Source: Adhaeribacter radiodurans (lineage in GTDB: Bacteria; Bacteroidota; Bacteroidia; Cytophagales; Hymenobacteraceae). From it: a stretch of 64,000 bases of DNA. A program made the translations under genes and the position numbers. The notes beneath the pieces were generated by a model. The model was not told the DNA's origin, made no database searches, and was given only the letters and a program-made list of their open reading frames with translations. The stretch is taken from assembly GCF_014075995.1 (NCBI RefSeq), contig NZ_CP055153.1:5456001-5520000 (forward strand), given 5' to 3'. Of the stretch, positions 44,351-53,592 are shown one piece after another. How positions within the stretch are numbered: position 1 is the first letter of the stretch; every line of letters begins with the position of its first letter.

Positions 44351-46150
44351 TTACTCTTTAATTTTTAAATTAACATTTTCAACTATCAAAGTTCCATCAT
44401 CTTTTCTAGAACTAACTTCAATAATTATAGGTTTGTCCTTAATCAGGTTACCCGAATCAGCAGCAAATTGTACTGTTAGTTTACCATTACTATCTGAAGT
44501 ATTACTAACACCTGTAAAACGACCAACTGAGACATTTTCTTGGGCTGTAGGTTGTTGATATGCCTTTATACTGTTCAGGCTGGTTCCTTCACTTACCTTA
44601 CCTCTTTCTCTTTTGAGATAAATATCTATAGAAACAGCATTACCGCTTGGGTCTATTATAGTTGAGGCAGGCTCAATGATCATGTTATCGGGGTAAGCTC
44701 TTTCTAATGCAATTGTCTTTGTTAAAGAAGTAGAAGAATTGGGCAACTTAGCTGTGATCAAATAATTCTTAACTTCAGTACCAACCTGAATATTTGCTTC
44801 AGCCCTACCTTCCTGGCTTACCTCTAGAGTTTTACTGTTAGGTGTTTCACTATCTTGTATTTCTCCTGCACTTGTAGTGATTATTACTGATTTAGCTGGA
44901 GTATTAGTTAATGTAGAAATAACTTTAAAGGTAGTTAAACCGTCAGCTCTAATTGTAGCATTAGGCTCAAAGGATATATTGAGTATATCATTAACTGATA
45001 AAGGCAACACATTCAAAATTTGTTCTACCTTATAACTTGCTTGATTCTTTATATTAGCTGAAATAATATAATTTCCAGGAGTAGTATCTAATGTTAAAAA
45101 CGTAGTTGCTGTAAACGTAGCATCATTCTCATTTACTAGTGTGGCATAAATTTCTTTATTTTTTTTATTTTCACCAGCAACATCAAAGGTACCAGCCGAT
45201 GTGTTAAACTCAACTGTACGATTAGCTTCCCCGGATTGTTTTGGAACAGATGCAATTAGCTTAACCTTTGTTAGACCATCTGCTTTTAATTTACCATTAA
45301 GGTTATCAAAATTTTCTATCCTAAACTGTATAAAGCTTTCGTTAGTACTTAATGGTAAAACTTCTATTACCTGTTCTACTTTATAATCTGGCTTGTCTTT
45401 TATGTTGGCAGTAATAATATACTTACCAGATGTAGTACCTAGAGTAAGATAAGTAGATGCCGTAAACATCTCATCAGTTTCATTTTGCCGCGTTGCTAAA
45501 ACTTCTTTCTTATTTTTAGATTCTGCCGCTACTTCAAATGTACCCGCCGACGTATTAAACTCTACTATGCGATTGGTCTCGGTTGCATTCTTTGGCACAA
45601 AGGCAATAAGTCTAATCTTTGTTGTACCATCTGCCTTTACTTTACCATTAAGATTAGCAAAATCTTCTATCTCGAATTTCGTAATATTATCAATATTGCC
45701 TAGTGGTAGAACCTCTAACTCCTTCTCTACCTTATAATCAGATTTAGAATTAATACTAGCAGAAATAACATATTTACCCGATGTTGTACCCAATGTAAGA
45801 TAAGTAGAAGCTGTGAGCTTTTCAACATTTAGATTATCAAGGGTTGCGTAAACTGTTTTCTCCGTTTTATTTTCGGTTTCTACATCAAATAGACCAGCTG
45901 AGGTTTTAAATTTAATTGTGCGATTACCTTCATCTACACCCTTTTCAATTGAAGCTACAAGTTTAATCTTGGTAGTTCCATTGGCTTTTATACTACTTTT
46001 ACCATTCTCAATTAATTTACCGTCTTCATCATAAATTTCTAATTGAATAATTTCCTTAATTGGAGTTACTTCCGGCTCTTCTTTACAGGAAAAGAATAAA
46101 GCAAAAATTACCCACAACCACTTATAACTAAATTTAATTCTTTTCATCAT
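44351..46150 (-). CDS. surface lipoprotein with three Ig-like repeats
   Basis: A 599-aa lipoprotein. The signal ends FFSC (Cys22) and is followed by KEEPE, a surface-export-type acidic tail. Three tandem repeats of about 117 aa cover residues about 35-380, each with NRTVEFNTSAGTFDV-like and FTASTYLTLGTTSGKYIISA-like strands. These resemble bacterial Ig-like (invasin/intimin Big) domains. Further beta domains follow to residue 599. It probably forms a rigid rod on the outer surface for adhesion or matrix contact. The repeats are also seen at the DNA level. Confidence 0.75.
   Translation of the reverse strand: MMKRIKFSYKWLWVIFALFFSCKEEPEVTPIKEIIQLEIYDEDGKLIENGKSSIKANGTTKIKLVASIEKGVDEGNRTIKFKTSAGLFDVETENKTEKTVYATLDNLNVEKLTASTYLTLGTTSGKYVISASINSKSDYKVEKELEVLPLGNIDNITKFEIEDFANLNGKVKADGTTKIRLIAFVPKNATETNRIVEFNTSAGTFEVAAESKNKKEVLATRQNETDEMFTASTYLTLGTTSGKYIITANIKDKPDYKVEQVIEVLPLSTNESFIQFRIENFDNLNGKLKADGLTKVKLIASVPKQSGEANRTVEFNTSAGTFDVAGENKKNKEIYATLVNENDATFTATTFLTLDTTPGNYIISANIKNQASYKVEQILNVLPLSVNDILNISFEPNATIRADGLTTFKVISTLTNTPAKSVIITTSAGEIQDSETPNSKTLEVSQEGRAEANIQVGTEVKNYLITAKLPNSSTSLTKTIALERAYPDNMIIEPASTIIDPSGNAVSIDIYLKRERGKVSEGTSLNSIKAYQQPTAQENVSVGRFTGVSNTSDSNGKLTVQFAADSGNLIKDKPIIIEVSSRKDDGTLIVENVNLKIKE
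44980..46030 (-). repeat. three tandem 350-bp coding repeats
   Basis: Corresponding phrases such as TTATAATC recur at about 45029, 45380 and 45730, a period near 350 bp (117 codons) inside the lipoprotein gene. Copies differ by substitutions and codon choice, so they are old duplications, but recombination could still change repeat number. Confidence 0.6.
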
Positions 46151-46578
46151 TTTAAATACCTAATTATAAATATAGTAATTGGATTCCGTACTTGTGATTA
46201 TAAATTAAATGCTGTTCAACTTAATTATTACTGATTGTGTCTTTTTGTTTTTTACTAGAGATTTTATACTTAGATATATAATCTCTCAATATTACATTTT
46301 CTAGAGTACTTAAATAAACTGCTCCCTAAAAAAAATCATAACTTTTGTTATACACTCATGGGAGACCTTCATACATTCTTTGTACTGATAATTAATCCTA
46401 ATAACGCTTTTATCACCATTGATGGAATAAACACTTAAAAAACATATTTTATTTTATTGGTAAATAATAACAAACCACAATCCTTGACAAGCATTAACCA
46501 TAAGAAAAAGCTCAAAAGCAGAACTAGTAGCATAAAACATTTTTAATTGACAAAATTCAAAAAAATAGTACTTTAATT
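46151..46578. other. intergenic region without a recognised gene
   Basis: About 430 bp of AT-rich sequence between the five-gene M6 operon and the repeat lipoprotein gene. No ORF, repeat or clear promoter was found. It should contain the terminator of the operon and the promoter of the lipoprotein gene. Confidence 0.35.
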
Positions 46579-46947
46579 TCAAACAATCTTAGCATCAAGC
46601 GATCTTTTAAAAATAATTCTACAGCTCTCCGTATCACTTGATAAATCTAATGTATTTTCTGCTCTAACCTGCAACGGCATTTCTGAGAAATCCAGATTAG
46701 AATCTATCATTACAAGATCAACCTTCTCATGAAAATTTTGAGAAGAACTTCCTAATTTAACTAATTGAGTTATTTGTTTAGTTTTTATACCATTTCGTAC
46801 AAACGCAACATCAATATGGGGCCTAATTTGATAAATAATTTTTACTGGAGTGCCTTTTTCTGCCGTAATCATAAAATCTAATTTTATTGATTTAGGTAAA
46901 GAAACTGAGCTAGGAGTTGCTGTTAAATTTGAAACTTGAATTGCCAT
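46579..46947 (-). CDS. hypothetical Ig-like single-domain protein (122 aa), end of M6 operon
   Basis: A 122-aa protein of alternating hydrophobic strands (AIQVSNLTATPSSVSLPKSI, then PVKIIYQIRPHIDVAFVRNG) suggesting one beta-sandwich domain. It has no signal peptide. It starts 12 nt after the stop of the 552-aa exported protein and is the last gene of the operon headed by the M6 protease. The closeness suggests it binds or chaperones one of the products. No family is recognised. Confidence 0.65.
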   Translation of the reverse strand: MAIQVSNLTATPSSVSLPKSIKLDFMITAEKGTPVKIIYQIRPHIDVAFVRNGIKTKQITQLVKLGSSSQNFHEKVDLVMIDSNLDFSEMPLQVRAENTLDLSSDTESCRIIFKRSLDAKIV

Positions 46948-46959
46948 TTTAATTTGGTT

Positions 46960-48618
46960 TTAATTTATAAAATTATTCTGGATTTCAGGAACAGTGTTAA
47001 AAAGTTTGTTAAATACAGTTCTAACATCTATATCAAAAGATAATGAAGCAAAAGGAGAAGCTTTGATCCTAGAATTTGACATTAAAGGGTTAGCATTCAT
47101 TTTTTCATACCATATAACTCCACCATTAATTCTAACAGCATCAGCAATACGTATCCCGCCCCCAGTTAACAAATTAAAACTTCCAATCAAATCCGTTCTT
47201 TGTTCAGGTTCAGCAAGGCTTGTCATTGAAATTCCAATTAGTATGGACGCTCTTCTACCAAAATTTCTGCTCCATTCTTCAAATGAAATTTTACATGGAT
47301 TATTCCATTTTAAAGGTTTTTCTTTATTAACAGGAGCAAAGTAAATATTTGTACCTAAATAAGGGGAAGCCTTATTTATTTGGGGTAAAACAGCTACACC
47401 TAAATCTGCACTAAAATAGTATTTAGCTCTGGCTTGAAAATTTCCTATACTATTTCCTGAAACAATAGATTCTAGAATTATAATATCTGATATAGTGGAT
47501 ACAAGCCTTTCTGCCTCTTGATTAAGCAATTCTACTCCTTGATTACTTAGGGCGCTATAATCTTTTGCAATTCTTATTAAATTCGGTAAAACACTTGTTA
47601 TCTTATTAATTGTTTGGGAGGTTGAAGTTGACAAGTTCTTCCTATTTCGTTTGCTAAACATTGATAACTCATTCAAAAAAACTTCATAATCATTAATAAA
47701 TAAATTCAGATCTTTACTATTCAAAAGTTTTTCATCTAGAGTTCTATTTGTAAGATCTTCTAATTTTAAATGAATAAACTCAGGTAGCCCTTTCTTTGGC
47801 AAATTCCTTTGATGAATTTTTAAAGCTTCAGAATTCCTTATAAAGTCTTCCTTAGAATTACTATTTATATTAAACAAATTATAAGCAATATCTTTTATTG
47901 TTTGAGCCAAATTAGCATCAAAAGACTGCTTCTGTCTATTCTCTTTCTTAAAATCTATTTTTAAAGGCCTTATGAAGTTAGATAGACTTTCTTCGGTATT
48001 ATTAATTATATCATCTATTTGCTTATTTGAAAAAACGAAATCTACTTTTTTACCAACAGAACTTATATCTTTTTGCAGATTGGTTCTTACAAGTTCTTTT
48101 ACTGCATCTCTTTCGTTTTTTGAAAGCTTCCTTTGAAAACCAAAGTAAAATTTATAAAATCTATTAGGCTTAAGTTCATCAACCATTATAGAAAAATTGT
48201 CATTTTCATTTTCTTTAGGCACAATCAGATTTTCATTATTTTGCCAATAATTAACATTCGTCCAACAACTTGCTTTATCAGTGCAACCCATACTCCCGAA
48301 TACTTTTGTTGTGTCTATTATTGTACAAAAATCTTTTATTTCCTTTGCTTCTAAATACTTTGTTACAATTTTTATAAAATTGGCTGATTTTTCACCCTTT
48401 ATTATAAAAGGTTCATCGAAGGGTAAAGTACCTCTAAAATAATTTCCTTTTAGATCAATTTGTACCTCTTTAAATGGTTCTTCTCCTTTTGGCTCTTCTG
48501 GTTCTGCTGCTTTAGGATCAGTTTGACAAAAGCCACTTAAAGGAAATAAGAAAATATTGCTATAGATTAACGTCGCACATACATATCTAATGATATTATC
48601 TATATTCATTGGCGCCAT
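46960..48618 (-). CDS. unknown exported protein (552 aa) with a possible beta-barrel C-terminus
   Basis: The N-terminus is a signal sequence (residues about 4-31, ending GFCQ), with ATG at residue 4 (MNIDNI) as an alternative start. A Glu/Pro-rich linker follows (KAAEPEEPKGEEPF). Then come beta-rich (40-170) and helical (170-390) regions. The last 160 residues have alternating strands with aromatic residues (ARAKYYFSADLGVAVLPQIN, later INGGVIWYEKM) like an outer-membrane barrel. I recognise no family. It lies in the M6 protease operon. Confidence 0.7.
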   Translation of the reverse strand: MAPMNIDNIIRYVCATLIYSNIFLFPLSGFCQTDPKAAEPEEPKGEEPFKEVQIDLKGNYFRGTLPFDEPFIIKGEKSANFIKIVTKYLEAKEIKDFCTIIDTTKVFGSMGCTDKASCWTNVNYWQNNENLIVPKENENDNFSIMVDELKPNRFYKFYFGFQRKLSKNERDAVKELVRTNLQKDISSVGKKVDFVFSNKQIDDIINNTEESLSNFIRPLKIDFKKENRQKQSFDANLAQTIKDIAYNLFNINSNSKEDFIRNSEALKIHQRNLPKKGLPEFIHLKLEDLTNRTLDEKLLNSKDLNLFINDYEVFLNELSMFSKRNRKNLSTSTSQTINKITSVLPNLIRIAKDYSALSNQGVELLNQEAERLVSTISDIIILESIVSGNSIGNFQARAKYYFSADLGVAVLPQINKASPYLGTNIYFAPVNKEKPLKWNNPCKISFEEWSRNFGRRASILIGISMTSLAEPEQRTDLIGSFNLLTGGGIRIADAVRINGGVIWYEKMNANPLMSNSRIKASPFASLSFDIDVRTVFNKLFNTVPEIQNNFIN

Positions 48619-48696
48619 ACTAGTCGTTTTTAAATTTTAGAAGGTATTTTTAATATTTTTTATAATTGGACTACCTCAAGTTTAAAATTTAGATAT

Positions 48697-49773
48697 TTAT
48701 AAAGTTATACCTTGTAATTTGGAAACTTCCGCTCTTAGTTCTAAAAGCTCTTTCAGTTTCTTCAACTCTTCAATTTCTTTTTCTTGCTCAATTCTTAGTT
48801 TAGTTTCTGTATCTCCCACTTTGGCTTTTTTATCTTGTTCGCCAAGTTCCTTATTTGCTTTAATATCTGAAACAAGCTTGCTTATAGTACCCACAGTAGA
48901 ATTTGAGTTTTCTACTGTTTCTTTTATGTGGCTTTCAGTTGTTAAACCAATTTTTTGTAAACCACCAGTATTTTTGCTAAACTCAATCACATTACCAGTT
49001 TTATTTAGCATGTTACCTTTAGTAAGCATTATCGTATTTAACTCTCCAAATTGTGGAAAATAATCATATTCATTAATCACTTCTTGCTCATTAATTGAGC
49101 TATTATTTCTTATTAACACTCTTACATTACATAAAACAGGGTCTCTGTAAAAAATTTTGGTTGAATCTTTTATAGCTTGATCCTGCCATTCTACCACCTT
49201 TGACATACCATAAGGTTTAATTATCAATTCAACATCTGGGAACTTTACATTATTCTTCTGATTGAAAGGGGAGTTAATAATTTTATAGTAAAAACTTTTA
49301 TCAGGAGCAATTAGCATTTCAGCTGTTCTAATTGTATGAACAATTGATATTGTTCGTTCCCTTGTTTCCACCATTTCTGTTGGTTGCTCTTCAACTGGCG
49401 GGGCTGCCAAAGGTATTCCTATGCCTAGTTTCAATAAAGATGATGCAAAGTCTACCGTACCTTTAATAACATCCTTCAGTATAGGATTACTTTCCGTATT
49501 TATAGATTGTAGTAATCCAGCTCCATTTTCATCATAACATACCGTAAAAGTGGTTTGATACCAAAAGCTTTTGAACTTACTATAATCGTAAGTACATTTT
49601 TTATTAAATTCAGGAAGTAATAAGAGATCTAAAGCAATATCATCTTGTATATAACACTCTAGTATTTTTGTATCTGCCCTATCTTCTCTTATAGTAAGTT
49701 CTTCTTTTATAAAGTACTTGATTGTTAACTTAAATACTTTTTCTGGTAAATAATACTCTATTATGTTACTCAT
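48697..49773 (-). CDS. unknown protein with C-terminal coiled coil (358 aa), M6 operon
   Basis: A 358-aa protein with no signal peptide at the N-terminus. Beta-rich segments cover 1-95, a hydrophobic/Pro stretch lies near 105-125 (LLKLGIGIPLAAPPVEEQP), and a second beta-rich region covers about 130-255. The last 90 residues form a strongly charged coiled coil (EQEKEIEELKKLKELLELRA). It sits 56 nt after the 104-aa OB-like gene and 78 nt before the exported 552-aa gene. The shape suggests a structural or assembly protein; no family is recognised. Confidence 0.7.
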   Translation of the reverse strand: MSNIIEYYLPEKVFKLTIKYFIKEELTIREDRADTKILECYIQDDIALDLLLLPEFNKKCTYDYSKFKSFWYQTTFTVCYDENGAGLLQSINTESNPILKDVIKGTVDFASSLLKLGIGIPLAAPPVEEQPTEMVETRERTISIVHTIRTAEMLIAPDKSFYYKIINSPFNQKNNVKFPDVELIIKPYGMSKVVEWQDQAIKDSTKIFYRDPVLCNVRVLIRNNSSINEQEVINEYDYFPQFGELNTIMLTKGNMLNKTGNVIEFSKNTGGLQKIGLTTESHIKETVENSNSTVGTISKLVSDIKANKELGEQDKKAKVGDTETKLRIEQEKEIEELKKLKELLELRAEVSKLQGITL

Positions 49774-49829
49774 ATACTATTTGTTTATACCTGATGTATA
49801 ATAATTAATTTGACACAGATCGAAAGAAC

Positions 49830-50144
49830 TTAAATCATTTCTACTTTATCACCAATAAGAAAAAACGACCCGCCTCTCTCATCACCCTGGAAGAAAATAC
49901 TTGCTTTTATTTTATCCTGTATATGGAAAGCTTTCTTCATTTCTGGATGCACCAAAATAGTTATTTCTTTTCCTAAGTAGCGATTGGCGAAGTTTGCATA
50001 CCCACTTACATCCTGAGTTACTTCTACTTTTACACTCCAGGCATTTCCAATACCTTCAGGGCCTTTTTCAATTTTGAGAATTTGACCTTGTATAATACTT
50101 TGGTTAGGTGCACTTGGAACGCTATGCTTTAAAGTCATCTCCAA
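49830..50144 (-). CDS. small OB-fold-like protein (104 aa), M6 operon
   Basis: A 104-aa all-beta protein (IIQGQILKIEKGPEGIGNAW, then ITILVHPEMKKAF, ending FFLIGDKVEMI) with the strand pattern of OB-fold or small barrel domains. It has no signal peptide. It starts 14 nt after the M6 protease stop, the tightest link in the operon, so a role as inhibitor, chaperone or partner of the protease is plausible. This is inferred from position only. Confidence 0.65.
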   Translation of the reverse strand: MEMTLKHSVPSAPNQSIIQGQILKIEKGPEGIGNAWSVKVEVTQDVSGYANFANRYLGKEITILVHPEMKKAFHIQDKIKASIFFQGDERGGSFFLIGDKVEMI

Positions 50145-50158
50145 TATTTTTGAAGTAT

Positions 50159-51625
50159 CTAAGCAACTACTTCGGGGGTAATAGTTACATCAATCCTCAT
50201 TTCCGGATCACCGGGGTTTCCCTTAACGTTAATAGTTATTCCCGTCCATTTTCCATTTAGGTTTAAAGGTGGTTGTGTATTTTCACCTAGGCTTCTGTTC
50301 TCCACTCCGTTTATTACACTAGGATAAAGATCGTCGCCATCGCCCCTATTTCCCTGTCCAAAAATCTTTGCTAAGTCTCGCCGATTATCAGCTTGAATAA
50401 TTTCTACGGCGAGGTTATTCTCATCATTTACATTATCAATTGTCTCATCAACCGTATAGATAGCTAGTCCTTCATCTGGCAAAAATGTATCTTGCTTACT
50501 TCGGCGGCGATACTCTACAAAAACATATTCAGCAGGGTTAGTCATTATGGATGGATTTTTAATCATCACAATGCTTCCTCCTTCAGAGGCAGGTTTCAAA
50601 ACAATGTCATTCTGACTATCAGTAACTTCCATAGGAGCAATCCAATTATGGAACATTCGTAACATTCCATTAGGTAAACTAGGGGTAATACCACTATTAT
50701 TCCAGGATCCAGAAGCCATTAAACAATAACTACCCAGGCCATTTGATCTGCTAGCTTGCGATTGTCCGGTATCGTAAAAATCGGCCCATCGGGCTGCTAA
50801 ATGTCCCCATTCGTGGGCACATACGCCCATTTGGCAATCTTCCGGAACTGTTAAGAAGGTTCTAACTTTTAAGTTTTCTCCAACTTTAATAGCTTTGGGC
50901 ACTACCCATTTCAGGCTCCAGAAATCTTCCGTATCACCTGTTTCTTCAGCTCCCCTACCGGCATGAATAATGAAAAGTGCTGTTACCATCCCTTCATCCA
51001 AAGCATCAAAGCCTGTAAAGTCTACACCCTGTGCCAATGCGACACGCACTGCATCTTCTGCCATTCCTTGAGCATTGTTAGGATAATCTCCCATTCCGGA
51101 TGAATCATTGGTATAGTAACTACTTAGATGAGGAAGCCGAATCCAACCATGTACCTCTCCTTTTATATCTATTCCCTTATTTTCATCAGCACTATAGTTG
51201 CTAATCCGCCGATAATATTCTGCCATACTACCTGTAGGGAAAACATCTAAATCACCAAAAAGCATTTCTTTATAGTAAGAAACAGGTTTGTTAGGGCTAT
51301 GAGGTCTGTCTTCAAAATCTACCAAAAGCACTATTGTATTAATAATCCCCTCTAATGCTTTTGTAGGCCGTTCAATAAGTTGAAGTTCTTTTTTGGAAGC
51401 ACTGGTTGTTTTACCATCATCTAAGCCAACATAGTTCTCACTTCTTCTACTGGCACTCCATACCTTAAAGAATTCATCAAATGTGAGGTTTTTAGGCAGC
51501 CTGCCTGTATCTAACAAGCTTTTATACCTTACATACAATTGAAGCAACAGCTTAGGCGATGGAGGAACCTTGCAAAATGCTTTGCAACAGTGTAGAGTTT
51601 TAAGATTAGAAGCTTTAACCAACAT
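50159..51625 (-). CDS. M6-family metalloprotease without signal peptide
   Basis: A 488-aa zinc metalloprotease of the immune-inhibitor-A (M6) family. The catalytic motif is [19 protein letters not shown] (HExxH near residue 270), preceded by [12 protein letters not shown] and [11 protein letters not shown], both typical of the family. The N-terminus has Cys residues (HCCKAFC) and the PPSPKLL motif but no signal peptide, so it appears cytoplasmic or exported by another route. It is first of five close-packed genes. About 93 nt upstream lies an inverted repeat also found before the response-regulator gene at 59105, suggesting two-component control. Confidence 0.85.
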   Translation of the reverse strand: MLVKASNLKTLHCCKAFCKVPPSPKLLLQLYVRYKSLLDTGRLPKNLTFDEFFKVWSASRRSENYVGLDDGKTTSASKKELQLIERPTKALEGIINTIVLLVDFEDRPHSPNKPVSYYKEMLFGDLDVFPTGSMAEYYRRISNYSADENKGIDIKGEVHGWIRLPHLSSYYTNDSSGMGDYPNNAQGMAEDAVRVALAQGVDFTGFDALDEGMVTALFIIHAGRGAEETGDTEDFWSLKWVVPKAIKVGENLKVRTFLTVPEDCQMGVCAHEWGHLAARWADFYDTGQSQASRSNGLGSYCLMASGSWNNSGITPSLPNGMLRMFHNWIAPMEVTDSQNDIVLKPASEGGSIVMIKNPSIMTNPAEYVFVEYRRRSKQDTFLPDEGLAIYTVDETIDNVNDENNLAVEIIQADNRRDLAKIFGQGNRGDGDDLYPSVINGVENRSLGENTQPPLNLNGKWTGITINVKGNPGDPEMRIDVTITPEVVA

Positions 51626-51717
51626 AATTATATCCTTTAATTTATTTAAATATTAAATTGATTTATAAATAGACTATATTTTTTATTACCCAATATACTA
51701 TGCTCAATTAGGCCAGT

Positions 51718-51739
51718 AAATACGGCATTTGCCGTATTT
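51718..51739 (-). promoter_or_regulatory. AAATACG-N8-CGTATTT inverted repeat (operator or terminator)
   Basis: The stem AAATACGGC/GCCGTATTT has a 4-nt loop. It lies 9 nt after the stop of the 342-aa gene, so it can be its terminator. It is also 93 nt upstream of the M6 gene and has the same outer 7-bp arms and spacing as the repeat at 59172-59193, so it may instead bind the NarL-type regulator. Confidence 0.55.
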
Positions 51740-51747
51740 TTTAAGTT

Positions 51748-52776
51748 TCATTTCTTAGCTATTTCTTCAGCAAAGTCGGCATATCTTGGGAAATAAAAGG
51801 TTCTGGTTTTCGTATCATTTGTTTCAGATGGAGGAACGGAACCTGGCCAAGGGTATTTTAACTCTACTTCAAAGGCTGGAGCTGATAAATCAGATAAGAG
51901 CCCTTTGTTCTTGCTTTCGGATAATTGGGCTATCTCAGCTAATTTTTGGTACTCTTCCATTAGCAGGTAAGCGGCGCATAAGTTGTATATTAAAGCATTC
52001 CCAACTTTCTTATTTATTTCGCTTTTCTTATCAGTCCAATTCACTTTCATAAGGTGGCTTTCCCAAGTTTCGGCTATTGGACGCAGCTTTTCTTTATCTA
52101 TGTCGGGTGCAGCAATAAGCGTAGTAAAATCACTAGTTACTTTGTTAATTTCCTGATAAGCCGGTGCAGATCCTTCGATTATATTACTTACAACCTTTAC
52201 TTTAAATTTATTCGGGCTTAAATCGTAACTTACCCGGCTGTTTACTTTATTTACCAAGTATTTTGTAAGGTCACTCACCAAAGCATTTTTCAGGTAAATA
52301 TCTAATTCTGTTTTACTGCCAAAAGCCGGCGTATTGTAGGTGCCATCTTCTCTTTTATAGGTAGCAACTTCATCCCCGGTGGTCTTATCTATAACCTCAT
52401 AACCGTAATCTGCTTTATAACTTACCTGGTAATAAACTCTGGGTCGGCCACCTACATTTGCTTGCGTCATTTGTTTTTCGGAGGGATAAACATTCTTTAC
52501 CCACACCTTTAGCGTTAAGTCACCATCCGCTTTTTTGTATTCCAAACTTGGCAATTTGGGCCTTTCCCCAGCTGGTACTACCATGTCGCCATAATCATAC
52601 TCCATGGAGTAGGAAGTATATTTAGGTGCAAGCGCCACTACCGGAGTTTTATAGTAGGTTGTCCAAACTTTTTTGTTCGAAACTTTTTGAGCAGATACCT
52701 GGCAGGCCAAGATAGTCAGGACTGCTAATAATCCGGCTTGTTTAGCCTTAGTTTTGAAAGTGCATAATTTTTCCAT
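51748..52776 (-). CDS. unknown exported protein (342 aa)
   Basis: Signal peptide residues 1-29 (LLAVLTILACQVSAQ). The mature protein has beta-rich sequence (VWTTYYKTPVVALAPKYTSY) and a helical second half (LIYNLCAAYLLMEEYQKLAE), with no motif I recognise. A Cys near the signal end could allow lipidation, but ACQVSAQ looks more like signal-peptidase I cleavage after VSA. It is divergent from sigma cassette B and may be under its control. It probably acts in the periplasm or at the surface. Confidence 0.7.
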   Translation of the reverse strand: MEKLCTFKTKAKQAGLLAVLTILACQVSAQKVSNKKVWTTYYKTPVVALAPKYTSYSMEYDYGDMVVPAGERPKLPSLEYKKADGDLTLKVWVKNVYPSEKQMTQANVGGRPRVYYQVSYKADYGYEVIDKTTGDEVATYKREDGTYNTPAFGSKTELDIYLKNALVSDLTKYLVNKVNSRVSYDLSPNKFKVKVVSNIIEGSAPAYQEINKVTSDFTTLIAAPDIDKEKLRPIAETWESHLMKVNWTDKKSEINKKVGNALIYNLCAAYLLMEEYQKLAEIAQLSESKNKGLLSDLSAPAFEVELKYPWPGSVPPSETNDTKTRTFYFPRYADFAEEIAKK

Positions 52777-52848
52777 AACTTGTTGTAAGTCAATTATTTA
52801 TTTTATTTTTAAAGCAACCTTTTTCCTACGTTCCGTATATGGCTGGTA

Positions 52849-52967
52849 AGAGATTTTTTGGTTAATTATGACCTTAGTACCTGATAATGAAAAAAGGTAA
52901 TCTCTGTATTAAAATTTTTTTATTATGATCATTTTAACTGCTTACCTCCGACTAATTATTGGTACTA
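52849..52967 (+). promoter_or_regulatory. conserved leader of sigma cassette B
   Basis: Nearly identical to 39936-40052, including AGAGATT (52849-52855), AATCTCT (52899-52905), the TACCT/AGGTA pair and the sequence directly before the ATG. It lies in the gap shared with the divergent 342-aa exported-protein gene, so one region may control both. Confidence 0.65.
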
Positions 52968-53528
52968 ATGACTGTAACCCGACCCAAACCAAACCAGACC
53001 ATGTTCGACGTTTATGAACAAGGTGACCCAGAAGACCTGGATAAATTTTATCTGGAAAACCGGCAAGAATTTATCAAGTGGATGCAAAATACGTTTCGTA
53101 TTTCCGCAGACGATGCCACGGACATCTACCAGGATGCCATTATTGTAATTTTAAAAAAACTAAAAACTGAAGATTTTATTCTTCACAGCGCTTGTTTAAA
53201 AGTCTTTGTTTTTGCTATTGGTCGTAATATGGCCTTCAAGCTGCTTCAAAAAAGGAATAAGGAAGGTAAAGCATGGGGTGAGTCTGGTAAGTGGGGAGAC
53301 CCGGATGATACGATTGAGTTTACAGAAACTCAGAAAATTGCTATGGAATTCTACGAGAAATTACCTGAGCCGTGTAAGTCCATTTTGCGGCTGTATTATT
53401 TTGAGCAGTTATCCATGCGGGAAATTGCTGAGCAGTTAGGCTACCACAGCGAAGATGTAGTTAAAAATCAGAAATGTCGCTGCATTAAAGCTATCCGGGA
53501 TAAACTTTTTCCTTCTAATAAGAAGTAG
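52968..53528 (+). CDS. ECF-type sigma-70 factor, cassette B
   Basis: The start is ATG 52968 (186 aa). Region 2 (ISADDATDIYQDAIIVILKK) and region 4 (LPEPCKSILRLYYFEQLSMR, then EIAEQLGYHSEDVVKNQKCR) are complete. It is a clear paralogue of the cassette A sigma factor: the linker differs most, region 4 least, so the two could read overlapping promoters. The partner TPR anti-sigma gene follows after 64 nt. Confidence 0.92.
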   Translation: MTVTRPKPNQTMFDVYEQGDPEDLDKFYLENRQEFIKWMQNTFRISADDATDIYQDAIIVILKKLKTEDFILHSACLKVFVFAIGRNMAFKLLQKRNKEGKAWGESGKWGDPDDTIEFTETQKIAMEFYEKLPEPCKSILRLYYFEQLSMREIAEQLGYHSEDVVKNQKCRCIKAIRDKLFPSNKK

Positions 53529-53566
53529 AACCTTATTCTAGTAAAGTATTGTAAACATTAAAGCTG

Positions 53567-53583
53567 TTTAAGAAAGTTAAACT
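53567..53583 (+). promoter_or_regulatory. conserved inverted repeat before anti-sigma gene B
   Basis: GTTTAA-gaaag-TTAAAC, 9 nt before the ATG, matches cassette A base for base, as do the flanking CTAGTTT bases. Conservation in an otherwise diverged 64-80-nt spacer suggests a role in translation or transcription of the anti-sigma gene. Confidence 0.5.
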
Positions 53584-53592
53584 AGTTTCCTC

